This document shows positions 1 through 7,081 of a DNA stretch of 29,830 nt, one piece after another (within the stretch, counting starts at the first letter, position 1; the number at the start of each line of letters is the position of its first letter). The notes below the pieces were generated by a model. It was not told where the DNA came from, ran no database searches, and saw only the letters and a list, made by a program, of their open reading frames with translations. The position numbers were made by a program, and so were the translations under genes. Source of the stretch: JALOTE01 sp031422195 (GTDB lineage Bacteria; Pseudomonadota; Alphaproteobacteria; Rhizobiales; Rhizobiaceae); contig JANOPZ010000130.1 in the NCBI GenBank assembly GCA_031422195.1, positions 1 through 29,830 on the forward strand. The letters run 5' to 3'.

Positions 1-480
1 CAACTCGTGCGCCGTCGCCCGGTCCAGCGTGTCGATGGGCTTCGACTTCCATTCCGGCACGACATAGGTGTTCAACAGCCGTTCGGTGTCCTTCCACTTC
101 ACCGTATGGGCCTTGGCGTGCAGTTCGATGAACCGTGCGCAGATCACCTCGAACACCCGCTCACCCTTCTGGCGCAGTTCATCCTTGCGCTGGTCAGCGG
201 GATCGTCGCCCCGGTCGGCTAGGTCGATGGCAGCCCGGGCCTTGTCGCGCGCCGCCTTCAAGTCGATCAGGGGATATGCGCCCAAGGTCATCCGCCGCAG
301 CGCGCCCCGGTTGCCGCCGTCGCCCCGGCCCGCGACACGATACATCACCGACCAGCTTTTCTTTCCGGCCTCGGTGACACGCAGCGCAAGGCCCGGGGTC
401 AGCGTGTCGAAAACCTCAAGCCGCTTGCCCGCCTCGGGGTTCAGCTTGCCAACGGCCATCTCAGTCAGCTTCTTCTTCAT
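1..480 (-). CDS. Tyrosine integrase, N-terminal part (DUF4102 type), cut by window edge
   Basis: Reading the minus strand from ATG at 480 gives 160 uninterrupted residues that run off the left edge. It begins MKKKLTEMAVGKLNPEAGK and continues through FDTLTPGLALRV, a YRVAGRG segment and MTLGAYPLIDLKAAR. This pattern is typical of the DUF4102 arm-binding domain of P4-like/tRNA-targeting tyrosine integrases, followed by the start of the SAM-like core-binding domain (WKDTERLLNTYV). The catalytic domain lies outside the window, so activity cannot be judged. Codon use is strongly GC-rich compared with the AT-richer DNA from about 690 on, which suits an acquired element. The gene points away from the tRNA-Thr fragment at 642-687, the usual place for an integrase beside its attachment site. 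Integrase identity is secure; the exact subfamily is inferred. Confidence 0.9.
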   Translation of the reverse strand, partial: MKKKLTEMAVGKLNPEAGKRLEVFDTLTPGLALRVTEAGKKSWSVMYRVAGRGDGGNRGALRRMTLGAYPLIDLKAARDKARAAIDLADRGDDPADQRKDELRQKGERVFEVICARFIELHAKAHTVKWKDTERLLNTYVVPEWKSKPIDTLDRATAHEL

Positions 481-641
481 CACAAACTCCGGGGTAACGG
501 CGGGGTAACGGAATGGTGGGCTATTCGGCTTTACGGGCCTATACCACCGGAGCCGACTATAGACGCCAAGTGCCTGTAAGTAAACGGCTTTAGGTTACGC
601 GCGGAGCCCTGCGGATACCGGGCGAAACTGGCGGCCCGCTT

Positions 642-687
642 CTTGGTAATGGTGAGGTCGAGAGTTCAATCCTCTCTCGCAGCACCA
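642..687 (+). repeat. tRNA-Thr(GGT) 3' fragment, probable attachment site
   Basis: From an anticodon loop TTGGTAA the sequence follows tRNA rules to the end: 3' half of the anticodon stem TGGTG, variable loop AGGTC, a perfect T arm (GAGAG-TTCAATC-CTCTC), acceptor 3' strand TCGCAGC, discriminator A and CCA at 685-687. Upstream of the loop there is no matching anticodon stem, D arm or acceptor strand, so only the 3' half is present. A 3' half next to an integrase is the classic duplicated att site of a tRNA-targeting element. The intact tRNA-Thr should lie outside the window to the left. Confidence 0.75.
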
Positions 688-740
688 TAATTTACTCAAC
701 AAAATCAACAGTTTGCGGGAGTTATAGGGAAAAGTTTCAA

Positions 741-800
741 TGCAGCTCGATGCAGAACATTGCAGAACGATGCAGGAACATGCAGGAAACATGCTGAAAG
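741..800. repeat. Cluster of 10-bp direct repeats (TGCAG-based)
   Basis: Five successive 10-base units begin TGCAG (741, 751, 761, 771, 781), with variants TGCAGCTCGA, TGCAGAACAT, TGCAGAACGA, TGCAGGAACA and TGCAGGAAAC, then a diverged TGCTGAAAG. The period equals about one helical turn and the cluster lies 54 bp beyond the tRNA fragment. Integrase arm sites or binding sites of a recombination directionality factor are plausible, but this is inference from position and spacing. Confidence 0.6.
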
Positions 801-861
801 ATTGGCACAAAATTGACACACGCAAAAACACGGTTTGTTCTGTTTTCGCGGCGCAATAAAA

Positions 862-882
862 ACGGCCGCGCGGTGCGGCCGT
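862..882 (-). terminator. Hairpin with T-tract on minus strand
   Basis: ACGGCCGC and GCGGCCGT form a perfect 8-bp stem around a 5-nt loop. On the minus strand the stem is followed by TTTTTATTG, as in a Rho-independent terminator for leftward transcription. No minus-strand gene lies immediately to its right, so it may insulate the element end or be a remnant of a lost gene. Confidence 0.4.
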
Positions 883-899
883 GAGTTGGAGCCGTGATA

Positions 900-1142
900 A
901 TGGCTCAATGGGGGGTATGGCTTCAAATTATAACCGGGCTGTTAGGGCCGGTGGCAATTGTAATTGTCATTATAATTGGCGCTGGCATTCATCACGTGTG
1001 GCAAGGCAAGTTTTCATTGAAACGGGACTTTATTCACTTGTTGAGACATGCCGGAATAGTTGTTACATCATGGTTTATTTGGCTTGCGCTGATGATCGCT
1101 TGCGGCTTTTTGGTGGCTGTGCTCTTTTATATTCTGCCTTAA
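900..1142 (+). CDS. Small two-helix membrane protein, unknown function
   Basis: This 80-aa frame was started at ATG 900 because a GGAG sits about 8 nt upstream; a GTG at 894 is too close to that site. The protein has two clear hydrophobic segments. The first spans about residues 8-29 (a run rich in V and I ending GAGIHH). The second spans about 53-79 (VVTSWFIWLALMIACG...). A basic linker (KFSLKRDFIHLLRH) lies between them. I do not recognise a family. Placement between an element boundary and rsgA, with no operon partner, gives no functional clue. The hydrophobicity pattern and ribosome site make it more likely real than chance. Confidence 0.5.
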   Translation: MAQWGVWLQIITGLLGPVAIVIVIIIGAGIHHVWQGKFSLKRDFIHLLRHAGIVVTSWFIWLALMIACGFLVAVLFYILP

Positions 1143-1240
1143 ACCTTTGCCCGTTGATCATGCGGCCAATATCGGTGTGCCTGTGCTGGCTGTGACCGCT
1201 GGTGAGAAACCGATTGCCAGCAAACGAGGAAAAGTCGGCT

Positions 1241-1291
1241 ATGAAAATTTGTGAAGCACGAAAAGTACTGCATATTGGCCTCACCCGTTGA
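1241..1291 (+). CDS. Possible 16-codon leader peptide coupled to rsgA
   Basis: ATG 1241 follows a GAGG (1226-1229) and encodes MKICEARKVLHIGLTR. Its TGA stop (1289-1291) overlaps the TTG start of rsgA in the arrangement TTGA. rsgA itself has no clear ribosome site before its TTG, so termination-reinitiation coupling would explain its translation. No homologue is known to me and the reading frame is short, so this is a hypothesis. Confidence 0.3.
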   Translation: MKICEARKVLHIGLTR

Positions 1292-2322
1292 CGGTTGATC
1301 CCCTTAATAAGGTAACGGCGCTATCTGCGCTTGGCTGGTCCGATTTCTTCGGTTCTCAAATCCGTATTGATGAAAGGCAACTGGAGCCAATGCGGATTTT
1401 GAGCGTTCACCGCGCGCGCCTGTCTGCGCAAAGCAGGTACGGGCAGCAACGTCTTGAACCGCAACCTAACACCAGAACGACAGATTTTGCAGTTGGCGAC
1501 TGGGTTCTGGTGGAGCCAGGAACGCTAGCAATCACACGGCTGTTGGCGCGCAAAACACTGTTGCAACGCCAAGCTGAAACCGGCCTGCAACTGATTGCGG
1601 CAAATATCGATACTTTGTTTATCGTAACGTCCTGCAATGATGATTTTAGCCCGGCGCGCCTTGAGCGCTATCTGGCACTTGCCAATGAAGCCGACATCAT
1701 ACCCGTAATCGTGCTGACCAAAATTGATAGAGTGGACGACGCGCAGCGCTATTTTGAAGAGGCAAAAGCGTTGCAACGTGGGGTGAAGGTTGTGATGCTC
1801 AACGCAAAGTCTCCTGATGCGGCAGCCACGCTCGCGCCTTGGTGCGGCGTTGGTCAAACCGTAGCCCTCATTGGATCATCTGGCGTCGGCAAATCAACTT
1901 TGCTTAATACGCTGACAGCAAAGACAGATGATGAGGGTCAACAGACCGGCAGTGTTCGCCTATCGGATGATAAGGGCCGCCACACCACAACGTCGCGCTC
2001 ACTCCACCAGATTGCGGAGGGCGGACTGGTCATCGATACGCCCGGCATGCGCACGCTGAATGTCAGTGATATGGCTGGTGGCATTGAGCATCTGTTTGCA
2101 GAAATTGTTGAGCTTGCGCCCAACTGCCGCTTTCGTGATTGCACACATGATCATGAGCCCGGCTGCGCCGTGCAAGCGGCATTGGCATCTGGCACCATTG
2201 AAGCTGCCCGCTTTGAACGTTGGCGAAAGCTAAGCGATGAAAATCGTGGCAATCGCCCAACAGCCGCCCGCCAAAACGAACGCAAAACCGCGAACACCAA
2301 AGTTGGGCGTCAAAAACGCTGA
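1288..2322 (+). CDS. rsgA: Ribosome small subunit-dependent GTPase A (RsgA/YjeQ)
   Basis: RsgA is a circularly permuted GTPase that acts late in 30S ribosomal subunit maturation. The 344-aa product has an N-terminal OB-fold region (about 35-90, with FAVGDWVLVE). It then shows the permuted order of G motifs: TKID (G4, 144-147), GSSGVGKST (G1 P-loop, 196-204) and DTPG (G3, 250-253). A zinc-binding tail carries Cys280, Cys285, His287 and Cys293. Length is normal for the family. The start is taken as TTG 1288: an in-frame TGA at 1252-1254 rules out a much longer protein, and the next Met (1390) would cut off conserved N-terminal sequence (LGWSDFF). The basic C-terminal tail is ordinary. No defect is seen, and it is the one clear housekeeping gene of the left third. 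Confidence 0.95.
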   Translation: MTVDPLNKVTALSALGWSDFFGSQIRIDERQLEPMRILSVHRARLSAQSRYGQQRLEPQPNTRTTDFAVGDWVLVEPGTLAITRLLARKTLLQRQAETGLQLIAANIDTLFIVTSCNDDFSPARLERYLALANEADIIPVIVLTKIDRVDDAQRYFEEAKALQRGVKVVMLNAKSPDAAATLAPWCGVGQTVALIGSSGVGKSTLLNTLTAKTDDEGQQTGSVRLSDDKGRHTTTSRSLHQIAEGGLVIDTPGMRTLNVSDMAGGIEHLFAEIVELAPNCRFRDCTHDHEPGCAVQAALASGTIEAARFERWRKLSDENRGNRPTAARQNERKTANTKVGRQKR

Positions 2323-2339
2323 CGCTGCAACCAATGGCT

Positions 2340-2739
2340 TTAGATAAACAGGCTGATCACTACACCTGTGAAAGCGATATGTGCCAAGGTTACCATCACC
2401 GATGGGCCATGGAGCAGCTTGAAACTTGCCCCATCACTTTGGTTGGCGGCCTCATTGAATGCGGGCATCATGACCTGCCGTGCTCGTCGTGCAGTTACGG
2501 AGATTAGACCGGGCACGAGGGCTGCAATATGGTCCTGCGGCGAACATGCCGCTGCAGCAATTGCAGCTTTGACATTCAACAAACATGTGGAAATGCTGAA
2601 AGGTCTGTTGCAACGGGGCTCCAACGACATCGTTTGGCAATGCCGAAAACACAAAGGCCGCAAAGCCAAATGAATAGAGAACCATGCCGCCGAACAGTAA
2701 AATGGTTGTAAGGAATGCAATAATCGTGACTATAATCAA
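2340..2739 (-). pseudogene. DUF4149/TMEM205-like membrane protein, frameshifted
   Basis: The start region (from about 2739) encodes a hydrophobic helix and the family-like stretch GFAAFVFSALPNDVVG followed by FQHFHMF. Homologous sequence then continues in another frame with AALVPGLISVTARRARQVM, MPAFNEA, FKLLHGPSV and a terminal helix ending VISLFI. The first frame degenerates after about 2590 into Cys-rich non-family sequence, and the second frame is nonsense before that point. One indel near 2575-2595 therefore explains both. DUF4149 proteins are small multi-pass membrane proteins of unknown role. The gene begins one base after the stop of the UbiG-like gene, so it was the last gene of that decayed operon. 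Confidence 0.65.
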
Positions 2740-2740
2740 G

Positions 2741-3448
2741 TCACACCGCTAATATGGGCTTGCGGGCGACGCCTATGGAGAGCACTATTGTAAGCGATAT
2801 CGCCCCGAGCAATGGCTCGAACGTGATGTCAAATCGCCGGTTCAATCCACGTGGACCAAGCCCGGTTATTGCACCTGGTAATAGTCCTGCTTTCACCATA
2901 GCGTTCTTGAGTTCGGCTGGCTTGATAAACAATCCCGGATCATGTGTACTATGTGGAAGCAATCGCAAAATATCGTATGCGATTGTGATCGTTGCCAATT
3001 TAGCGACTGGATTACGATTAATGGGGTCATATAAAAACAGCCCGTCTATCTTCAGCACACGCGTCACTTCTTAAAGAATCTTGGCCAAATCTGCCACCTG
3101 CTCCAGTACATCGACGCAGGCGACTGCATCAAAACGGGCGTCCGTATAGAGCCGCGCCTCACCTACGACCACATCAAAAATATTTGCAAAATCATGCGAC
3201 TTTGAATGAGTACGGGCGGCGGAAATAGATTCAGCGGCCAGATTAATTCCTGTCCTTTCGGCCCCGCCATTTGCCACGGCGTCTGCCATGAAGCCGCCAG
3301 CGCATCCAAGGTCCAGTACCGCTTTGTCACGCCAATCAATGTGGCGGTCGAACCATTTCAAACGCCCCGTCACCAGATTTGTCAGCGTGCGCACCCGACT
3401 TATCTCGTCTGACCACCAATTGCTGGCAACCTGTTCATAAATAGTCAA
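2741..3448 (-). pseudogene. UbiG-like SAM methyltransferase with internal stop
   Basis: ATG at 3448 opens a class I SAM-dependent methyltransferase resembling 3-demethylubiquinone 3-O-methyltransferase. It has motif I VLDLGCAGGFMADAVA, an FDAVACVDVLEQVADL post-motif, then VLKIDGLFLYDPINRNP, LLPHSTHDPGLFIKP and a GLGPRGLNRRFDITF tail. A TAA at 3071-3073 interrupts the frame between ADLAKIL and EVTRVLK. The frame is the same on both sides, so a single nonsense change split an otherwise full-length gene of about 235 codons. Several conserved positions also look eroded (EQV for the usual EHV, GIN for GID). Its ATG overlaps the end of the upstream ICMT-like pseudogene, which points to a former operon. 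True UbiG is essential for ubiquinone, so this was probably a paralogue. Confidence 0.8.
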
Positions 3449-3449
3449 A

Positions 3450-3947
3450 TCATTTCACATCGGTTCGGTTCAAACTGGATAAAAATTGTGGGCCAATTTT
3501 CGGCAGCCCATAAGGCACTTCGGCACGGCAGGTGTCAAAGCGCGAGCCATAGCGCGCGGCAAACCGGCGTTCCTTCATGCGCAGTGCAAACAAGCATTAG
3601 GCAGTGTAGCACAGCGCAAGTGCAAATTGATCTAGCGTCCAGACCGGACCCGTCCGTAATGTGAGCGCGACCGCGACATAAATCGGCTGGCGAATAAGTT
3701 TTAGTAGACCGCGTTTCGACATATCAGGAAACACCGGTCGAATGCGAGCCAATAATGATATCCAGCCCAGAGCGCCCGACTGCACTTCGGCGTCGGCATC
3801 AAACGGAGCTTTAACCAAAATGAGCCATGAAGCTGAATAGGTTGTGCACGTGACTCAGAACAGTACACCGTGAGCCCGCCACCAAATGATGCCGGACGGT
3901 GTCCAAAGTGCGAACAAAGCCAGCAATTGCAGCGAGGCATTTTTATT
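3450..3947 (-). pseudogene. Isoprenylcysteine methyltransferase-like (ICMT/NnrU type) remnant
   Basis: One minus-strand frame carries recognisable ICMT-like membrane methyltransferase sequence. It shows LALFALWTPSGIIWWRAHG, then LEVQ-type sequence (AEVQSGALGWISLL), the hallmark RQPIYVAVALTLRTGPVW, then MKERRFAARYG followed by a Cys-Arg-Ala-Glu-Val-Pro end. In-frame stops interrupt it at 3855-3857 (TGA) and 3597-3599 (TAA), and a third in-frame stop at 3948-3950 marks where the N-terminal half is no longer readable. The family normally has about 200-250 residues and several membrane helices, so roughly the first third is lost. The final TGA (3450-3452) lies next to the ATG of the UbiG-like gene. 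No functional protein is expected. Confidence 0.75.
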
Positions 3948-3949
3948 TC

Positions 3950-4400
3950 ACCGGTTCCAATTTGTTTGGAAAACATAAACCCGCCGTCAGGCAAAGCTAC
4001 CTACGAATTGGTCCGCCGTTAACATCTGGTTTTATAACTGCGCCCTATTACCTGCATGTCAACTGTCAACTTTACCAAAAGAAACTGAGCAAAAACTGAA
4101 CCAAAAGTGACAAGTTGGTCCAAAATGTGGAAGTTTCTCCTGGGCGCTTGGCATCAGATAAAAGTTGTGATTTTGGTTTGACCAAAAGCCGAAATTGAAC
4201 GAGCCGGATCTTAGTGGCGGTCGAGCCAGTTGAATCTTCCAAGACGTTAAGCTCACAAACGCAGTTCCGCTTTCACTTTTATGGCAGCAAAGAAATGTCA
4301 CCGCGTCTGTGAAACCTGGATAGCTCTATTCGTTTTGCGCAAGTAAGGCGTTTGCATTTCCGAGATTGAATCGGGCTTCAGCCTGCCACGTCCTTGCGCG
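3950..4400. other. Non-coding stretch, no recognisable feature
   Basis: Short open frames exist on both strands, but none has a ribosome site, a family-like pattern or sensible composition. The stretch probably holds the eroded 5' end of the ICMT-like gene and the downstream region of the NTase pair. Apart from several short repeats of CCAAAA-type sequence around 4070-4190, nothing is evident. Confidence 0.5.
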
Positions 4401-4772
4401 TCAGAATGGTGCGGCCTCTGTGAATATATTTAGGCTGCGGAACTCTGCTGGCGATGAGAACACCAAATACTCTTGCATTTGATCTCCGCCAGTTGTCGTA
4501 AACCATGGCTCTTTTAAGTAACGCTGTTCTTGAAATGCCCATTTTGGCAAACTGGACAATTGATACCGCCGAGCGAGGTATTCTGCGCACGCGCCAAACA
4601 AGGCGTCCAATCGCGCATCGGGCATTTGTGAGGGCTCGTCAGCGAAACATGCAGACATCTCTGCCTTCGTTTGCTGGCCATAAAAATAGTCTAGAAAATC
4701 CGAAAACTCTTTGACTTGGCTTGCGCCATCTTTAATTCGCTTAGAAAGCTCGGACAGGGTAAACGGGCGCAT
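4401..4772 (-). CDS. 123-aa partner of the DUF6036-like nucleotidyltransferase, unknown family
   Basis: The product is a soluble, moderately charged 123-aa protein (from ATG 4772), beginning MRPFTLSELSKRIKDGASQ. It contains EFSDFLDYFYG and DARLDALFGACAEYLARR, and it has no membrane segment. A GGAG-type site lies about 12 nt before this ATG; a TTG at 4790 would add six residues. The gene overlaps the 3' end of the upstream NTase gene by 32 bp in another frame, the tight coupling common in two-gene toxin-antitoxin or defence modules. The N-terminal ELSKRI/KEFSDFLDYFY region could be helical and DNA- or partner-binding, but I see no definite helix-turn-helix. The frame is intact although the neighbours are decayed. 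Function is unknown; a regulator or antitoxin role is inference from the pairing only. Confidence 0.7.
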   Translation of the reverse strand: MRPFTLSELSKRIKDGASQVKEFSDFLDYFYGQQTKAEMSACFADEPSQMPDARLDALFGACAEYLARRYQLSSLPKWAFQEQRYLKEPWFTTTGGDQMQEYLVFSSPAEFRSLNIFTEAAPF

Positions 4773-5358
4773 TTTCAGCACTTTCTCCAAATGTGAACAT
4801 CTGCGCTAAATAAAATCTCTGCTTTTCAGCACGTTTTGCAGAAACTGGAAAAAACCGCCCCACAATAGCGATAGCTTCATCAATGTTTTTCACAGCATTG
4901 ACCTGAGGCAGATTTTGAATGTCAATTCGCTCTTGGTCACCTTTGACCGCATCATTGACGCGAATGGCTTTAAGCTTCAGCGCCAGCATGTAATCAGCTG
5001 TCGGTACAAAAACCCGAAGTCCGGCAATCTCGCCCGCCCGGGGAAAAGTCCCGTATTGAAAATGATCTTTTTCGTCTTTTGCCAATTTGCTTAAGTGGAA
5101 CCCGACTGCATCATTCAGCCAGTCTTCACTGTTTTCATATCCAAGTTCAGTTGCTATTTTTGCGACCGCTTCAGAAAACCATTTAGGTTGATTACCTTTG
5201 ATCGGCGCAATATCGACATCACCGCTTGCAAACCTGAAATTGCTTGCAAATATAAGAGCAGAGCCGCCATAAACCGTAACATCAATGAGGGTGTCTGCTG
5301 CAACAGCAGCGTGCCCGAGCCGATCAAAAGCACTGATCAGCTGGGCGCGGTCAATCAT
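4741..5358 (-). CDS. DUF6036-like nucleotidyltransferase
   Basis: The 205-aa frame (from ATG 5358; a TTG at 5379 is an alternative) has the nucleotidyltransferase-fold signature. A small GG-S motif, VTVYGGSALIFA, is followed about 15 residues later by an acidic D-x-D pair in ASGDVDIAPI. A conserved-looking FVPTADYMLALKLKAIR segment lies further on, the part that in AbiEii/MNT-like proteins supplies an additional active-site residue and the KxxA/KL helix. A later EKQRFYLAQMF helix follows. Such NTases transfer NMP or similar groups to tRNA, protein or other substrates, and many act as toxins paired with a second small gene. This one overlaps the 123-aa gene downstream. No frameshift or stop is seen. 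The fold assignment is fairly secure; DUF6036 membership is from memory of the motif order, and the toxin role is inferred. Confidence 0.75.
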   Translation of the reverse strand: MIDRAQLISAFDRLGHAAVAADTLIDVTVYGGSALIFASNFRFASGDVDIAPIKGNQPKWFSEAVAKIATELGYENSEDWLNDAVGFHLSKLAKDEKDHFQYGTFPRAGEIAGLRVFVPTADYMLALKLKAIRVNDAVKGDQERIDIQNLPQVNAVKNIDEAIAIVGRFFPVSAKRAEKQRFYLAQMFTFGESAENAPVYPVRAF

Positions 5359-5379
5359 GATAGGTGAACATTTGGTCAA

Positions 5380-5685
5380 ATCGCACTCGCGCGTTAAAGT
5401 GTATCGTTTGAATAGTTACAGCTCTAGCCACTAGTCTGGCGACCTAATGAATACCGCGCTCTTATGAAATTGGAAACAAATTCCTGACCCAGATTACTAT
5501 TGAATAAAGATCATCAAAATTGAAACAAATGTGAGGAATTGAACGAAGGCTGTGTGGGCTGGAGCCGATTGCCGAACTGACATCAGAGTTACGCTTAAAT
5601 GCGGACGATATAGCGTGCCTAAACAATGCCGAGAAGCTGACTTTCCGCAACTGTCAATGCAGGCACTTGAGTAGCTATGCAGAAA
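5380..5685. other. Gap between NTase gene and kinase remnant, nothing recognised
   Basis: About 300 bp without a convincing frame. The 62-codon frame at 5462-5650 on the minus strand has no ribosome site or family-like pattern. The part nearest the NTase gene (5380-5450) must hold its promoter, but I see no clear -35/-10 pair. Confidence 0.4.
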
Positions 5686-6264
5686 TCAATAATCCCACGT
5701 TTGTCGATCAAATTTATTTTGTAGCCAATTGCTAACTCTTAAGTCTGCCGCAGATCGAAGCTCACATTTACGCAAAGACCTGCCGGCTGCTTGCAACAGT
5801 TTGAAAGCCTCATGGCGTTCATCGTGGAAATTTTGAATAGCGATTTGTGCAGGTGTATAAGTGTTGCCTATGGCCGACATTTCAGCCATCGCTGCGGTCA
5901 GGTTCGGAAAATGCTCGGCGGCGACACTTGCCAACATTGCTGATCCAAAAAGAACGGGTTCACCAGTCACTGGCGCGACTACTGCCACACCAGTTGTATC
6001 AGCGAACAATTGGCGCACGAGTTCACTTTGGAAAGCACCGCAACTCACCACAATGGAATCAATATTTATGCCTTGACCGCGTTGTGCGTCGATGATTTGT
6101 CGAAGGCCGTAACCAAGGCCGCAAATTCCGGCCAAATATAATCGAACCAACGATTGAATTGAAATATCCATATCAAGGCCCGCAACAATCGCTCTGGCAT
6201 CAGGGTCGGCAAATGGTGCCCGATTGCCAAGAAATTCCGGCACGACATGCAAGCCATCTGCAAG
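5686..6264 (-). pseudogene. FGGY-family carbohydrate kinase, C-terminal remnant
   Basis: The frame encodes the second actin-like lobe of an FGGY sugar kinase resembling ribulokinase/D-ribulokinase-type enzymes. Visible parts are LHVVPEFLGNRAPFADPDAR, GLDMDISIQSLVRLYLAG, YGLRQIIDA, the ATP-site stretch SIVVSCGAFQSELVRQLFAD and GEPVLFGSAMLASVAA. The usual GGxxxS/GGAAxS site reads SCGAFQS, a changed glycine. The N-terminal lobe with the sugar-binding and catalytic Asp is absent. Family members are about 500-550 aa and only about 190 codons remain. Immediately upstream an in-frame TAG (6265-6267) is the natural stop of the HsdR_N-like gene as reconstructed without the IS. The arrival of that gene therefore probably cut this kinase. 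Confidence 0.75.
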
Positions 6265-6317
6265 CTAGGCTACATCACTAGGTCTTGTGGACAAACCTTA
6301 TCCAAATTCTGATGGTT

Positions 6318-7081
6318 GCCAACTGCACAAAGCCGATGAAGCTGGAAGCAAGTTTGTCATAACGGGTTGCCACGCGGCGTGAATGCTTGAGTTTATTGAA
6401 GAAGCGCTCAATTTAATTGCGCAAGGCGTATTTGTTTTTATCGACGGTGAGTTGTATTTTTCGGTTTGAGCGGGTTGGGATTATCGGATCAACGCCGCGT
6501 TGGATTAGATCTGCCGGGATCGCATCACTGTCCCCCGGGTCAAGCCCGAGGGCAGGCTCCGCCCTTGTCAGCCAGCATAACGGCCGGATCGGGTGCCACC
6601 TCCTGCATAAGGTCGGCATAAGACGTCATATCTGAGGCTTGGCCGGGTGTCAGGCTAGAGCCAATGCCAAGGCCTTGCGCATTTGTGCGGGCATGGATCT
6701 TGGTCGTAAACCCACCGCGCGAACGGCCAATACAGTTTCGATGAATCCCCCCCTTCCTCCGGCGGCATGTTGATGTGCCCGTATGACGGTGGAATCGATC
6801 ATTTGTGTCGTATTATCAGATACTTCGCTTTCAGTCAGTGCGGACAGTATCACGTCCCAAACGCCGCTTTCGCTCCAGCGCCTGTATTGCCGGTGAACCG
6901 AATTCCAGTTGCCAAGCTCATAAGGCAAATCGCGCCACGCCAAGCCTGTCCGCGTTACCCGTAAAACTGCATCCAAGACACGGCGATGGTTGACTGGCGG
7001 GCGCCCGCCCCGCGATCCACTTTCAACCAGAAAAGGCGAAAACACTGCCCATTCATCATCGCTCAAAAGACCTCGAAACAA
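6318..7081 (-). pseudogene. IS427-type transposase (orfA/orfB), disrupted
   Basis: OrfA starts at TTG 7081 behind an AAGGAG (or at GTG 7114) and shows the DUF4096 domain: LLSDDEWAVFSPFLVES, GRPPVNHRRVLDAVL, GLAWRDLPYELGNWNSVHRQYRRW. The DDE domain begins with MIDSTVIRAHQHAAGG. A run of seven G on this strand (about 6747-6753) marks the place where frameshifting must occur to reach orfB, which reads GRSRGGFTTKIHARTNAQG and PDPAVMLADKG. There an inserted palindromic segment (about 6533-6562) shifts the frame. Sequence resumes as DSDAIPADLIQRGVDPIIPTRS, then a TAA (about 6416-6418) falls within RN-IERFFNKLKHSRR, which holds the catalytic Glu. The poly-G frameshift may be programmed; the insert and the TAA are true defects. 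Confidence 0.8.
6533..6562. repeat. Small palindromic insert inside the transposase
   Basis: Between codons for LADKG and DSDAI, where relatives have only about two codons, an extra GC-rich segment of about 30 bp occurs: CCCCGGGTCAAGCCCGAGGG followed by CAGGCTCC. CGGG...CCCG forms an imperfect stem. It resembles the short REP/RPE-like palindromes scattered through many alphaproteobacterial genomes. Boundaries are approximate because I inferred them from the expected transposase sequence. Confidence 0.5.

Noticed and set aside
741..800. The 10-bp repeats as a CRISPR array
   Set aside because: Units are contiguous with no spacers and are far too short for CRISPR repeats.
881..1195. 104-codon frame overlapping the small membrane protein
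   Set aside because: Its translation lacks the hydrophobic pattern seen in the other frame, and its start at 881 has no ribosome site.
4059..4301. 80-codon minus-strand frame in the gap upstream of the NTase pair
   Set aside because: Composition is unlike a protein (rich in Phe, His, Trp and Cys), there is no ribosome site, and no family pattern is visible.
5462..5650. 62-codon minus-strand frame between the NTase gene and kinase remnant
   Set aside because: No ribosome site, no recognisable motif, and it lies in a region of decayed DNA.
6747..6753. Run of seven G in the transposase as a simple inactivating error
   Set aside because: IS427-group elements normally need a frameshift between two transposase frames, so this run may be the programmed site; only the palindromic insert and the later TAA were counted as defects.
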